64,000 bases of DNA from Brevundimonas sp. (GCF_027484365.1 NZ_JAIXTC010000007.1:186001-250000); one strand, 5' to 3'; shown: positions 37,491 through 47,711, counted from the stretch's first letter. Notes: generated from the letters alone by a model not told the origin. Numbers and translations: made by a program.

Positions 37491-38034
37491 AGCAGTTGGT
37501 GCAGGGGATCGTGTTCACCAGTCGCGGTCGCAGCCAGTAGGTGTGGCTGAACTGCTTTGTCGTCAGGACCTGGCTGAGCGGCGAGACATAGTCGTAGGTC
37601 CCCTCGCTCATGATGATGCTCTCGCCGTTCTCGATCAGGCCTGCGGGAACTGTTACGGTCCCTGTCCGCGCGGTCATGCCCCGGCCACGGCTCCAGGTCA
37701 CCCGCGCCACGCCGTCGGTTCCCCGGGTGATGGCTGTCACCCGCAGCTTCAGCGCGCTGTCCGGGAAGGGCGCGAGCACCAGGCTGCCGACGGCGAAGGT
37801 GTCGTCGATCAGGGCCGTGTCGACGGTCTGGTACTGGGCCACGATGTCGGCGACCTGGGAGGTCGAGTGCCCCATGCGGCGCTGGGCCATATAGGCCTGG
37901 CAGAACTCGGCCAGACCGAAATAGATCAGGATCAGAACGGGGGCGAGCAGGGCGAACTCGACGGCCGACACGCCGGACCCGTCGCGACCGAAGCGGCGCA
38001 GGAAGCCGAGGCTGGCGGAGCGGCGCGGTCTCAC
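37489..38034 (-). CDS. TadE/TadF-like pilus assembly protein
   Basis: The gene encodes 181 residues from a GTG at 38034 that overlaps the upstream TadE stop (GTGA). A single N-terminal helix follows an R/G-rich start: G-S-G-V-S-A-V-E-F-A-L-L-A-P-V-L-I-L-I-Y-F, the Tad pseudopilin pattern with the prepilin-type Glu in S-A-V-E-F. A C-terminal cysteine pair (PCTNC) ends the protein. It is probably processed by the CpaA peptidase and acts as a minor pilin. Confidence 0.85.
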   Translation of the reverse strand: MRPRRSASLGFLRRFGRDGSGVSAVEFALLAPVLILIYFGLAEFCQAYMAQRRMGHSTSQVADIVAQYQTVDTALIDDTFAVGSLVLAPFPDSALKLRVTAITRGTDGVARVTWSRGRGMTARTGTVTVPAGLIENGESIIMSEGTYDYVSPLSQVLTTKQFSHTYWLRPRLVNTIPCTNC

Positions 38035-38582
38035 GGCGTCGACCCCCGGTAGGGTTCGTTGCGGAAGGCGGTGGCGACCGAGATCACGGCGTCGCCGGAG
38101 TTCAGTCGGGACATGGCCTGCTGCATGAAGGGCGTCACCAGCGGCTGGGTGTACCAGACCCGCACGAGCATGAGGTCGCCGGGCTGGCCGCGGTCGTAGT
38201 CGAGGTCGCCGGTGTTGAAGACGCCGTTGCTGATCGGGCTGTCCGGGATGCCGTCGGTGAACTGGGGCATGACCCGGACATCGACCTGGGCGCGGCTGGC
38301 GCAGTCGCCCTGGAAGGCGCTCATCTCGGCGCAGAGGGCGGTCTTGAACTGGGCCGCAGAGATATTGCCGGTGTCGGCCTGACCGGTACGGACCAGCCGG
38401 CTGGCGCTCAGCACGGCGTTCTCGAGCGTGGAGTCGATCAGGAAGACCAGACCGAGCTCCAGCACCGCGAAGATCATGAAGAAGAAGGGGGCCGCGACCA
38501 TGGCGAACTCGACCGCCGCGGCGCCTTCGCGACGGGGGCGGGGGGCGGCCCGGCCGCGCCTGCGGAACAGGGACCGGCTCAT
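38031..38582 (-). CDS. tadE: TadE-like minor pseudopilin
   Basis: The gene encodes 183 residues. The basic N-terminus is followed by R-R-E-G-A-A-A-V-E-F-A-M-V-A and a hydrophobic helix, the TadE hallmark with Glu at position +5-like spacing after the cleavage Gly. The C-terminal part has two cysteines (LCAEM, GDCAS). In other Tad systems such pseudopilins are processed by the prepilin peptidase and are needed for pilus formation. It is coupled to the downstream gene by a four-base overlap. Confidence 0.88.
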   Translation of the reverse strand: MSRSLFRRRGRAAPRPRREGAAAVEFAMVAAPFFFMIFAVLELGLVFLIDSTLENAVLSASRLVRTGQADTGNISAAQFKTALCAEMSAFQGDCASRAQVDVRVMPQFTDGIPDSPISNGVFNTGDLDYDRGQPGDLMLVRVWYTQPLVTPFMQQAMSRLNSGDAVISVATAFRNEPYRGSTP

Positions 38583-38585
38583 GGA

Positions 38586-39020
38586 TCAGGGTGTCGGGGT
38601 CGAAGCTGCCGGGGCGGCACCCCCGCCGTTGCGGATGCTGGCGACGCAGGAGGCGGCGCAGGCCATTTCCGTCGCCTGGGCGCCGCGCCACACGCGGACC
38701 GATCCGGTCGATCCGCCGGTGACGACGATCTCGCCCTGGAAGATGGTGCGGCCGACGCCGTCGACCGCGACGACCTCGGTCACGCCATACCCCTTGCCCG
38801 TGACGAACAGGGTGTTGGCGTCCACCACTGTGACATCGGCGATGGCGGGGTTGCCGACGATGACCGAGGCGGCCGATCCCGTCAGACCGATGCGCGCCGA
38901 GCGGTCGATCTCGACGTTCAGGGTCTGGGCCCATGCCTGGGTCAGGGGGGCGGCCCCTGCGGCCAGCAGAAGGCCCGCGAGGAGGGTGGGGCGCAGCAGG
39001 GCGGCGATCGATCCGGCCAT
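38586..39020 (-). CDS. Pilus assembly protein, CpaC N-terminal-domain type
   Basis: The gene encodes 144 residues with a signal peptide ending near A-W-A-Q. The body is a stand-alone T2SS/T3SS pilus N-terminal domain: S-A-S-V-I-V-G-N-P-A-I-A-D-V-T-V-V-D-A-N-T-L-F-V-T-G-K-G-Y-G-V-T-E. The same block appears as V-S-N-P-A-V-A-E-A-N-V in CpaC here. It ends with a Cys pair and Ala/Pro tail. It is three bases from tadE and probably cotranscribed, so it likely assists the secretin. Confidence 0.85.
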   Translation of the reverse strand: MAGSIAALLRPTLLAGLLLAAGAAPLTQAWAQTLNVEIDRSARIGLTGSAASVIVGNPAIADVTVVDANTLFVTGKGYGVTEVVAVDGVGRTIFQGEIVVTGGSTGSVRVWRGAQATEMACAASCVASIRNGGGAAPAASTPTP

Positions 39021-39244
39021 TCTTGGTTTCCTTCTAGCTGAACGGGCGCGCGCGAGGGCGAGGCGCGAAGATCGCCCCGAAACCTCTACAAATCCTGAAG
39101 TGAGAGACCGTCGGCTACGTTTCGTTCACAAGCCTGAACAAACAGGAGCAAATGAACTTGACGGCCGCCGCTCGTGTTTCCGGTTTGTTGAACGGCGGCG
39201 GGCCTTTGCTGCCGGAATGAACAGGTTCGGTCGAATTTCTATAG

Positions 39245-39260
39245 TAAACGATCCGGTAGC
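39245..39260 (+). promoter_or_regulatory. CtrA-like site upstream of pilA copy 1
   Basis: TAAA-N7-GTAGC is the weakest of three matched sites, positioned 139 bp before the pilin ATG, like the other two. It is followed by the conserved CCATACCTTCTAGCCCGGCC block. The full 363-base gap (39021-39383) separates the leftward pseudopilin genes from pilA1 and holds nothing else recognisable. Confidence 0.5.
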
Positions 39261-39383
39261 CATACCTTCTAGCCCGGCCTTAACAGGTCCGGCGCAATCT
39301 GTCCCTGCGTTTGGGGGACAAGCGGGCAACCGAGACTCCCAGCTATCGTTGCTCGCTTCACAGATTTCAAAAGGAAGATCACC

Positions 39384-39548
39384 ATGACCAAGTTCGTTTC
39401 GCGTTTCGCCAAGGATGAGTCGGGCGCCACGGCCATTGAGTACGGCCTGATCGCGGCTCTGATCGCCGTCGTCATCATCGGCGCCGTGCAACTCGTCGGC
39501 ACCAATCTGTCGGCCACGTTCGGCAAGGTCTCGGCCAAGCTCGGCTAA
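39384..39548 (+). CDS. pilA: Flp/PilA type IVc pilin, copy 1
   Basis: The gene encodes 54 residues, too short for routine gene calling. The Flp prepilin motif is E12-S-G14/A15-T-A-I-E19-Y20-G, where CpaA should cut after Gly14, leaving a mature hydrophobic pilin of 40 residues. AAAAGGAAG lies upstream. Copies 2 and 3 follow at 39894 and 40345. Copy 1 has A9-K10 and S43-A-T45. A GAAA-loop terminator follows directly. Confidence 0.95.
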   Translation: MTKFVSRFAKDESGATAIEYGLIAALIAVVIIGAVQLVGTNLSATFGKVSAKLG

Positions 39549-39573
39549 AAAACCCTCACGGGTCTTGAAAGCG

Positions 39574-39611
39574 GGGGCCGGCGCGGAAACGCGCCGGCCC
39601 CTTTGCGTTTT
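39574..39611 (+). terminator. Terminator after pilA copy 1
   Basis: A perfect 12-bp stem (39574-39585 with 39590-39601) carries a GAAA tetraloop and is followed by TTTGCGTTTT. This is a clear intrinsic terminator, nearly identical to the one after copy 2. The rest of the 345-base gap to copy 2 is its promoter and leader; nothing else is seen. Confidence 0.9.
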
Positions 39612-39754
39612 CCGATCCGGTCATCCCGGCGCACCGGACGTGCCCCGCTCCCGGCCTGCCGATGATCGATTCGATGGACTTTCAGGGTGTCGAGCCGGTC
39701 AGCGCTGAAGAGTATTTGCTGATGAACCGGACCGGCCAGGACCGCTTTTTACAA

Positions 39755-39770
39755 TGAACAGCCGGGTAAC
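39755..39770 (+). promoter_or_regulatory. CtrA-like site upstream of pilA copy 2
   Basis: TGAA-N7-GTAAC compares with the CtrA consensus TTAA-N7-TTAAC, again exactly 139 bp before the ATG. The following leader is almost identical to that of copy 1 up to the start codon. Confidence 0.55.
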
Positions 39771-39893
39771 CATGCCTTCTAGCCCGGCTTTAACGGGTCC
39801 CGGCCAATATGCCCATGCGTTTGGGGGACAAGCGGGCGACCGAGCCTCCCAGCCATCGTTGCTCGCTTCACAGATTTCAAAAGGAAGAACACC

Positions 39894-40058
39894 ATGACCA
39901 AGTTCGTTTCGCGTTTCGTCAAGGACGAGTCGGGCGCCACGGCCATCGAGTACGGCCTGATCGCGGCTCTGATCGCCGTCGTCATCATCGGCGCCGTCCA
40001 GCTGGTCGGCACCAACCTGTCGGCCACGTTCGGCAAGGTCTCGGCCAAGCTCGGCTAA
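39894..40058 (+). CDS. pilA: Flp/PilA type IVc pilin, copy 2
   Basis: The gene encodes 54 residues that differ from copy 1 only at residue 9 (Val for Ala). The same Gly14 processing site, Glu19 and Tyr20 are present. It has its own promoter-like region and its own terminator, so it is an independent transcription unit. The near-identity of both protein and leader points to recent duplication or gene conversion. Confidence 0.95.
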   Translation: MTKFVSRFVKDESGATAIEYGLIAALIAVVIIGAVQLVGTNLSATFGKVSAKLG

Positions 40059-40083
40059 AAACCCTTACGGGTCTTGAAACAGG

Positions 40084-40119
40084 GGGCCGGCGCGGAAACG
40101 CGCCGGCCCTTTCGTTTTT
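40084..40119 (+). terminator. Terminator after pilA copy 2
   Basis: A perfect 11-bp stem (40084-40094 with 40099-40109) with a GAAA loop is followed by TTTCGTTTTT. It is a strong intrinsic terminator and a duplicate of the one after copy 1. Confidence 0.9.
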
Positions 40120-40205
40120 CCGGCGGTCCGAAAGGGCTGCGAACCGGTCAGCGCTGGACCGTGTCTGCTGGGGTGACGGACCGACCTGGCCGGGTTTTCC
40201 AACAA

Positions 40206-40221
40206 TTAACAGCCGGGTAAC
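40206..40221 (+). promoter_or_regulatory. CtrA-like site upstream of pilA copy 3
   Basis: TTAA-N7-GTAAC differs from the CtrA consensus TTAA-N7-TTAAC at one position, and is 139 bp before the ATG. It is the best of the three matches. CtrA activates pilA in Caulobacter (established); its action here is inferred. Confidence 0.62.
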
Positions 40222-40344
40222 CATACCTTCTAGCCCGACCTTAAAGGGTCCGGTCCCAGATACCCCTGCGTCTCGGCGACAGGCGGCGGACCGTGCGTCC
40301 CGGCCGTCGTTGCTCGCTTCACAGACTGCACAAGGAACAAGCCC

Positions 40345-40509
40345 ATGACCAAGTTCGTTTCGCGTTTCGCAAGGGACGAGTCGGGCGCAACGGCCATTGA
40401 GTACGGCCTGATCGCGGCCCTGATCGCCGTGGTCATCATCGGCGCCGTTCAGTTGGTCGGCACCAACCTGGGCAAGACGTTCGGCAAGGTTTCCGCCAAG
40501 CTCGGCTAG
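40345..40509 (+). CDS. pilA: Flp/PilA type IVc pilin, copy 3
   Basis: The gene encodes 54 residues and is the most diverged copy: Arg10 for Lys and G43-K-T45 in place of S-A-T. The processing Gly14, Glu19 and Tyr20 are kept. The hairpin after it (about 40532-40559) keeps only its outer arms GGAGCC/GGCTCC and has no T tract, so transcripts may continue into cpaA 114 bases on. Confidence 0.95.
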   Translation: MTKFVSRFARDESGATAIEYGLIAALIAVVIIGAVQLVGTNLGKTFGKVSAKLG

Positions 40510-40623
40510 GTCCTGACGAATCCTGAAAGCGGGAGCCGTTGCGGAGACGCGCCGGCTCCATCGTTGTCCCGGCCGGGCCTTCGCGGCAACCCGGATTTAA
40601 CCCGCTCCATGCAGGATGCCGTC

Positions 40624-41136
40624 ATGGACCTCGTTTCACTCGCCCTTCTCAGCGTTCTGCCCGGTCTCGTCATTGCGGCGGCCCTGTCGGACCTGACGAC
40701 GATGCGGATCCCGAACTGGCTCTCGGGATCGCTGATCGTCGGCTTCTTCCCGGCCGCCCTCGCCGTCGGCCTGCCGCTCGACGTTGTCGGACTGCATGGG
40801 GGTGTGGCCGTCATCGCCCTTCTGGTCGGGATGGGGCTGTTCGCATTGAGAGTCATCGGCGGCGGCGACGCCAAGCTGATCGCCGCGGCCTGCCTGTGGC
40901 TGGGCCCGTCCGCCTCCTTCGAGTTCATTCTCTGGACCGCCGTATTCGGCGGCCTGCTGTCGCTGGCCCTGATCGTCGCACGGCGCGATGTCGCGCCGCA
41001 CATCGTCGGCGGCCCGGGCTGGGTCCACACCCTGCTCGAGACCAAGGGCGACATCCCCTACGGCATCGCCATCTGCATCGGCGCCCTGATGGCCTTCCCC
41101 TCAAGCGCCCTCCTGACGACCTTCGCCGCAGGCTGA
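40624..41136 (+). CDS. cpaA: Prepilin peptidase CpaA
   Basis: The gene encodes 170 residues with about six membrane helices. The aspartyl protease residues are D23 in S-D-L-T-T-M-R-I-P-N and D82 in G-G-G-D-A-K, as in the type IV prepilin peptidase (TadV/CpaA) family, which lacks the methylase domain. It should cleave the PilA and TadE/F leaders. AGGA lies seven bases before the chosen ATG; an ATG at 40609 is possible. Confidence 0.93.
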   Translation: MDLVSLALLSVLPGLVIAAALSDLTTMRIPNWLSGSLIVGFFPAALAVGLPLDVVGLHGGVAVIALLVGMGLFALRVIGGGDAKLIAAACLWLGPSASFEFILWTAVFGGLLSLALIVARRDVAPHIVGGPGWVHTLLETKGDIPYGIAICIGALMAFPSSALLTTFAAG

Positions 41137-41159
41137 CACGCGTCGGCGTTTAGGGCCGC

Positions 41160-41189
41160 GTTAACCCGCGCCCGCCATGGTCGTTAACG
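41160..41189 (+). promoter_or_regulatory. Two GTTAAC half-sites upstream of cpaB
   Basis: GTTAAC occurs at 41160-41165 and 41183-41188, in the 104-base gap between cpaA and cpaB. TTAAC is the CtrA half-site, so this may be a second cell-cycle-controlled promoter for the assembly genes. Spacing differs from the canonical N7, so the call is tentative. Confidence 0.4.
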
Positions 41190-41240
41190 GTAGGCCGTCC
41201 GCGTCACGATTCGCGCGCGCGGTCTCGCCGGAGACCGTCG

Positions 41241-42185
41241 ATGAAGCCCGCCCGTATCGCCGTCATCTGCATCGCCGCCGTGGCCGCCATCGGTCTGGCC
41301 CTGGTCGTGCGCGCCATGGGATCGTCCTCGGGCGAGCCTGCGGCGGTCGCCGACGCCGCCGAACCCGCCCGCCCCATGGCCAAGGTCCTGGTCGCCGCCC
41401 GTGATCTCGCTCCCGGTCAACGCCTGACTGACGCGGATCTGGAGTGGAAGGACTGGCCTGCCGACGAGGTCAATCCCGCCTTCATCACGGACGGCTCCGT
41501 CCCGGTGCCCCAGGCCGAACCCGCCGACGGCGAGGAGGCCGCCGAGGCGCCGGCTGAAGACGAGGCGAAGCCTGAAGGGACGGTTGCCCGCGTCGCCCGC
41601 GCCGCCGAGGCCCTGACGAGCGGCGGGGCCAAGTCGGAGTATTTCGGATCGGTGGTTCGCGAGCCGATCCTGGCGGGAGAGCCCATAATCGGCCGCAAGA
41701 TCGTTCGCGCCGGCGACAGCGGCTATATGGCCGCCTATCTGGAACCCGGCATGCGGGCCATGGCCATCGCCGTCTCGACCGAGACCGCCGCCGGCGGCTT
41801 CATCCTGCCGGGCGACCGGGTCGACGTCATCGTCACCGTGGAGCTGGAGGGGTCCTCGGAGGACGAGCCCAACCGCGCCAAGTTCGCCAGCCGCCTGGTG
41901 CTGCAGAACGTCAAGGTTCTGGCCATCGACCAGTCGACCCGCGCCGAGGACGACCAGCAGGCCGTGGTCGGCGCCACCGCCACCCTGGAAATCGCCCCCG
42001 GCGACACCGAGACCCTGGCCCTGGCCAAGGCGGCCGGGACCCTGTCCCTCACGCTGCGGTCCTATGCCGACACCGCGGGTCCCTCAGGCCGCGTTGGCGC
42101 CCCGGCCCGGGCGCCGGTCGCCAGCCGCCCGGCCACGGTGCGCATCTTCCGGGGCGGAGAACCCGAAGTGGTGAGCGTCCCATGA
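41241..42185 (+). CDS. cpaB: Flp pilus assembly protein CpaB
   Basis: The gene encodes 314 residues. An N-terminal membrane anchor is followed by an SAF domain (VLVAARDLAPGQRL) and an RcpC-like beta domain (GDRVDVIVTVELEG). An acidic Ala/Glu insert lies around residues 88-118. The protein is thought to sit in the periplasm with the CpaC secretin. Its stop overlaps the cpaC start (ATGA). Confidence 0.93.
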   Translation: MKPARIAVICIAAVAAIGLALVVRAMGSSSGEPAAVADAAEPARPMAKVLVAARDLAPGQRLTDADLEWKDWPADEVNPAFITDGSVPVPQAEPADGEEAAEAPAEDEAKPEGTVARVARAAEALTSGGAKSEYFGSVVREPILAGEPIIGRKIVRAGDSGYMAAYLEPGMRAMAIAVSTETAAGGFILPGDRVDVIVTVELEGSSEDEPNRAKFASRLVLQNVKVLAIDQSTRAEDDQQAVVGATATLEIAPGDTETLALAKAAGTLSLTLRSYADTAGPSGRVGAPARAPVASRPATVRIFRGGEPEVVSVP

Positions 42186-43834
42186 GCTCTCGCATGAACC
42201 GTATCGTCGCCCTGGCCTGCGCCGGCCTCGTGGTCGCCGGCGCCGCCGCGCCCGTGAGCGCCCAGACCTACGGCGCGCGGCAGACCGTGGCCGCCGGCTC
42301 GGGCCCGCAGCTGGTCAACCTGCCGCGCGGCACCTCCTTCGCCGTCGACCTGCCCGCCGATGCGCGGGACGTGATCGTGTCGAACCCGGCCGTGGCGGAG
42401 GCCAATGTGCATTCGCCGCGCCGCATCACCGTCATCGGCATCGCGCCCGGCGAAACCGACGCGGTCTTTCTCGACGCCGCCGGCCGCCAGATCCTGACCT
42501 TGCGCGTCCGTGTCGACGCCGGCACCTCGGCCCTTCAGGACACCCTGAGCCGCATCGCCCCCGGGGCCCAGGTCCACGCCGAGGCGGTCAACGACAGCAT
42601 CATCCTGACGGGCATGGTCACCAGCGCCGCCGAGGCCGAACGGATCGTCTCGGTCGCCCGCGCCTTCGTTTCCGCGCCCGAGAAGGTGCTGAACATGCTC
42701 AGCGTCGCCGGCTCGGACCAGGTCACGCTGAGGGTTCGCGTGGTCGAGGTGCAGCGCAACGCCATCAAGCAGCTCGGGCTCGCCACCAACGTCGTCTACA
42801 ATGACGGCAACTCGTCGATCGGATTCGGCCGGGGCAATACCTGGGGCGCGAACGGCAACTATCTGGGCGGCAACGGCCTCTGCTACGGCGAGAACAACGC
42901 CCGCACGACCAACTACGACAACCAGGTCCAGACCGGGTCGAACTCGACCAACGGCACGACCACGACCACCAGCAACGGCACGACCAACATCAACCAGGTG
43001 CAGGTCGGCATGGAAGGCGAACCGGGCACCTATTCGCTGGTCGGAACCGCCGTCACCGGCGCGATCACCAGCACACTCGGCAGCACGGTGACCAACGCAA
43101 TCACCGGTCTGGCCCAGACGCTCTATTCGACGGTCACAGGCACCAACACCCAGAACTGCCTCGAGGCGTTCGAGCGCGTCGGCCTGGTGCGCACCCTGGC
43201 CGAGCCCAATCTGACGGCCGTCAACGGCGAGAGCGCCAGCTTCCTGGCCGGCGGCGAGTTCCCGGTGCCGATCGGTCGCGACCGCGACGGCAACCTGACC
43301 ATCGAGTACAAGCCCTACGGCGTCAGCCTCGCCTTCCGGCCGATCGTCCTGTCGGGCGGAAACATCTCGCTGCAGGTCTCGATGGAGGTTTCCGAACTGT
43401 CCTCGACCGGCGGACTGACCATCGGCGCGGGCACGGTCTCGGCCATCTCCCTGCCGGGTCTCGGCGTCCGCCGCTCGGCCACCACGGTCGAACTGCCCTC
43501 GGGCGGGTCGATGATGATCGCGGGCCTGCTGCAGGAAAGCACCCGCCAGACGGTCGATTCCCTGCCCGGCGTGACCAGCCTGCCCGTGCTCGGCTCGCTG
43601 TTCCGGTCGCGGGACTATCTCTCGGGCGAGACCGAACTGGTGATGATCGTCGAGCCCTATATCGTCAGCCCGACCTCGCCCGGCCGGATGCAGACGCCGG
43701 CCGACGGCCTGCGCATCGCCAACGACGCCCAGACCATCTTCTTCGGCCAGTTGAACCAGGCCTATGGATCCCCCGCCCCCACCGCCTCGCCCTCGGCCGG
43801 ATGGCAGGGCCCCGTCGGCTATGTGATCGAGTGA
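42182..43834 (+). CDS. cpaC: Secretin CpaC (outer-membrane pilus pore)
   Basis: The gene encodes 550 residues with a signal peptide ending near V-S-A-Q. The N-terminal pilus domain (VDLPADARDVIVSNPAVAEA) is followed by a BON-like region, then the secretin core with R-T-L-A-E-P-N-L-T-A-V-N-G-E-S-A-S-F-L-A-G-G-E-F and the final G-S-L-F-R-S-R-D-Y. A Gly/Asn/Thr-rich low-complexity insert lies around residues 210-280. It forms the pilus channel with CpaB and CpaD. Confidence 0.95.
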   Translation: MSSRMNRIVALACAGLVVAGAAAPVSAQTYGARQTVAAGSGPQLVNLPRGTSFAVDLPADARDVIVSNPAVAEANVHSPRRITVIGIAPGETDAVFLDAAGRQILTLRVRVDAGTSALQDTLSRIAPGAQVHAEAVNDSIILTGMVTSAAEAERIVSVARAFVSAPEKVLNMLSVAGSDQVTLRVRVVEVQRNAIKQLGLATNVVYNDGNSSIGFGRGNTWGANGNYLGGNGLCYGENNARTTNYDNQVQTGSNSTNGTTTTTSNGTTNINQVQVGMEGEPGTYSLVGTAVTGAITSTLGSTVTNAITGLAQTLYSTVTGTNTQNCLEAFERVGLVRTLAEPNLTAVNGESASFLAGGEFPVPIGRDRDGNLTIEYKPYGVSLAFRPIVLSGGNISLQVSMEVSELSSTGGLTIGAGTVSAISLPGLGVRRSATTVELPSGGSMMIAGLLQESTRQTVDSLPGVTSLPVLGSLFRSRDYLSGETELVMIVEPYIVSPTSPGRMQTPADGLRIANDAQTIFFGQLNQAYGSPAPTASPSAGWQGPVGYVIE

Positions 43835-43842
43835 GCGCCGCC

Positions 43843-44520
43843 ATGACCCGTTCTTCCCTGATCGTGCTCGCCTCGGCGATCCTGCTGGCCGGGCCTCTGG
43901 CCGCCTGCGGCGGCGCCGCCGGTCCGGGTCCGATCCCCCTGACCCCGACCTCGCGTTTCGCCCTCCAGATCGAGCCCGGCATCGATCGCGTGGCCTTCGC
44001 CGTGCACGAGACGGGTCTGTCCGAAAACCAGACTCTGGCCTTGGGCGATATGGTTAATCGCTTCGCCAGCGAAGGCGCGCCCATGCTGACGGTCGAGGCC
44101 CCGTCGGGCGACGACCCGGTCTCCTCGGACATCGCCTGGCGGATCAAGGGCGCCCTCGAAGCCCAGGGCGTGCCGCCCTACCAGGTGCGGGTCGTGACCT
44201 ATGTCGCCCCCGATCCCCGCGCCCCTGTGCTGGTCGGGTTCGACACCGTCCGCGCCGCCGTGCCCCAGTGCGGGACCAGCTGGACCAATCTCGGCCGCAC
44301 CGGCGCGAACGCCGGCTACGCCAACTTCGGCTGCGCGGTGAACGCCAACCTCGCCGCCCAGATCGCCGATCCCCGGGACATCGTTTCGCCGCGCGCCATC
44401 CAGCCGGGCAGCGCCGCGCGCCGGGCCGTGGTGTTCGACAAATACCGGCTGGGCGAGCCGACGGCGGCGACGCGCGAGCCCATGATCGAGAACGAGCGCG
44501 TCTCGAATGCGGTGGACTGA
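43843..44520 (+). CDS. cpaD: CpaD lipoprotein of the pilus assembly complex
   Basis: The gene encodes 225 residues from the ATG at 43843; a GTG at 43831 overlapping the cpaC stop is the alternative. The lipobox is L-A-A-C with Cys22. The family block C-G-T-S-W-T-N-L and F-G-C-A-V-N-A-N-L-A-A-Q-I-A-D-P-R-D is present. CpaD is an outer-membrane lipoprotein that supports the CpaC secretin. Confidence 0.93.
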   Translation: MTRSSLIVLASAILLAGPLAACGGAAGPGPIPLTPTSRFALQIEPGIDRVAFAVHETGLSENQTLALGDMVNRFASEGAPMLTVEAPSGDDPVSSDIAWRIKGALEAQGVPPYQVRVVTYVAPDPRAPVLVGFDTVRAAVPQCGTSWTNLGRTGANAGYANFGCAVNANLAAQIADPRDIVSPRAIQPGSAARRAVVFDKYRLGEPTAATREPMIENERVSNAVD

Positions 44521-44526
44521 CGCGAC

Positions 44527-46068
44527 ATGACCAACGCCTTCGCTTCGCGCCCCTTCGACGACCTCGACGACGAGTTCGACGCAGATCTTGACTTCATGCC
44601 GCCCGCTGCGCCCGTCGAGGGCGGCGACATCAATCCGCGCGAGCCCCTGCAGTTCACGGCGCCCGGCGTCCCGACGCCGGTTCCAGCGCCGACGCCGGCT
44701 CCGGTCCCGGCCGATCCGGTCGTGGCCCACCCCGGCCTGCCCGTCACCCAGGGGCCGGGACCCGCGCCCGGATACAATCCCGTGGGTGAACTGGTCGCCG
44801 GCGCCTCGGCCGCCCTGGCGCCGCAGCCGGCCGGGCTGCAGGTCGAGGTGACGGTTCCCCGGATCGCGATCCATGTCTTCGCCGAGCGTCAGGACACCCT
44901 CGCCGCCGCGGAGCGCGCGGGTCAGGACCGGCGCATGTCCCGCGCCACGACCCAGATCCGCGTGGGCGGCATCCCGGGCGCCCTTGAGGCCTATGCCCAC
45001 GAGCCGACTCCGCCCCTGATCATCGTCGAATGCCTGCAGGATCCGCAGACCCTGCTGTGGCAGGTCGACCGCCTCGCCGAGGTTTGCGACGCCGGCACCA
45101 AGGTCGTCGTCATCGGCGCGACCAACGACATCATCCTGTTCCGCGAGCTGATGAAGCGGGGGGTCAGCGAATATCTTGTCGCCCCGATCCAGCCGCTGCA
45201 GCTGATCGCCGCCATCGGCGGACTGTTCTCCGACCCGGCCCAGCCGTTCGTCGGCCGCTCCATCGCCTTCGTCGGGGCCCGGGGCGGGGCCGGAGCCTCC
45301 TCGGTCGCTCACAACACCGCCTATGCAATGTCGGAGCGGATCGGCGCCAATACGGTGATCGTCGACTACGACCTGCCGTTCGGCACCGCCGGTCTCGACT
45401 TCAATCAGGATCCACTGTCGGGCATCGCCGAGGCCCTGGGTCAGCCCGACCGGCTGGACGCCCTCCTGCTGGACCGGATGATGGTCCGCTGCACCGACAA
45501 GCTGTCGCTGTTCGCCGCGCCCGCCACGCTGGACAGCGACTGGGACATCTCGCCGGACGCCTTCGAGGAGGTGACCAGCCAGATCCGCGGGACCGCGCCC
45601 TTCGTGGTGCTGGATCTGCCGCACATCTGGACCGGATGGATGCGCAAGACCCTGATCTCGGCCGATGAGGTCGTGGTCGTAGCGACGCCCGACCTGGCCA
45701 GCCTGCGCAACGCCAAGAACATGATCGACCTGATCCGCTCGGGTCGCCCGAACGATGCGCCACCCCGTCTGGTGCTCAACCAGGTCGGCGTGCCGGGCCG
45801 TCCGGAAATACCGGCCAAGGATTTCGGCGCGGCCCTGGGCATTCATCCCAGCCTGTCCATTCCCTTCGATGCGAAGCTGTTCGGCGCGGCGGCCAACAAC
45901 GGCCAGATGATCCTGGACGCCGGCGGCAAGTCCAAGGCCGCAGACGCCTTCCAGACCCTGGCCCAGATCGTCTCGCGCCGGGAACTGCCGATGCTGGCGG
46001 CCCCCGGCAAGGCGGCCAAGGGCGAGTCGAAGTCGATGTTCGCCGGCCTGTTCAAGAAGAAGACCTGA
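44527..46068 (+). CDS. cpaE: Pilus localisation protein CpaE (TadZ-like ATPase)
   Basis: The gene encodes 513 residues. A Pro-rich N-terminal stretch (about 20-100) precedes an atypical receiver-like domain and a MinD/ParA-like ATPase. The deviant Walker A is G250-A-R-G-G-A-G-A-S-S, lacking the usual P-loop Lys, as in TadZ/CpaE proteins. In Caulobacter CpaE directs pilus assembly to the pole (established). The C-terminus is basic. Confidence 0.94.
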   Translation: MTNAFASRPFDDLDDEFDADLDFMPPAAPVEGGDINPREPLQFTAPGVPTPVPAPTPAPVPADPVVAHPGLPVTQGPGPAPGYNPVGELVAGASAALAPQPAGLQVEVTVPRIAIHVFAERQDTLAAAERAGQDRRMSRATTQIRVGGIPGALEAYAHEPTPPLIIVECLQDPQTLLWQVDRLAEVCDAGTKVVVIGATNDIILFRELMKRGVSEYLVAPIQPLQLIAAIGGLFSDPAQPFVGRSIAFVGARGGAGASSVAHNTAYAMSERIGANTVIVDYDLPFGTAGLDFNQDPLSGIAEALGQPDRLDALLLDRMMVRCTDKLSLFAAPATLDSDWDISPDAFEEVTSQIRGTAPFVVLDLPHIWTGWMRKTLISADEVVVVATPDLASLRNAKNMIDLIRSGRPNDAPPRLVLNQVGVPGRPEIPAKDFGAALGIHPSLSIPFDAKLFGAAANNGQMILDAGGKSKAADAFQTLAQIVSRRELPMLAAPGKAAKGESKSMFAGLFKKKT

Positions 46069-46071
46069 CGG

Positions 46072-47706
<1,635 letters not shown>

Positions 47707-47711
47707 GCGAG

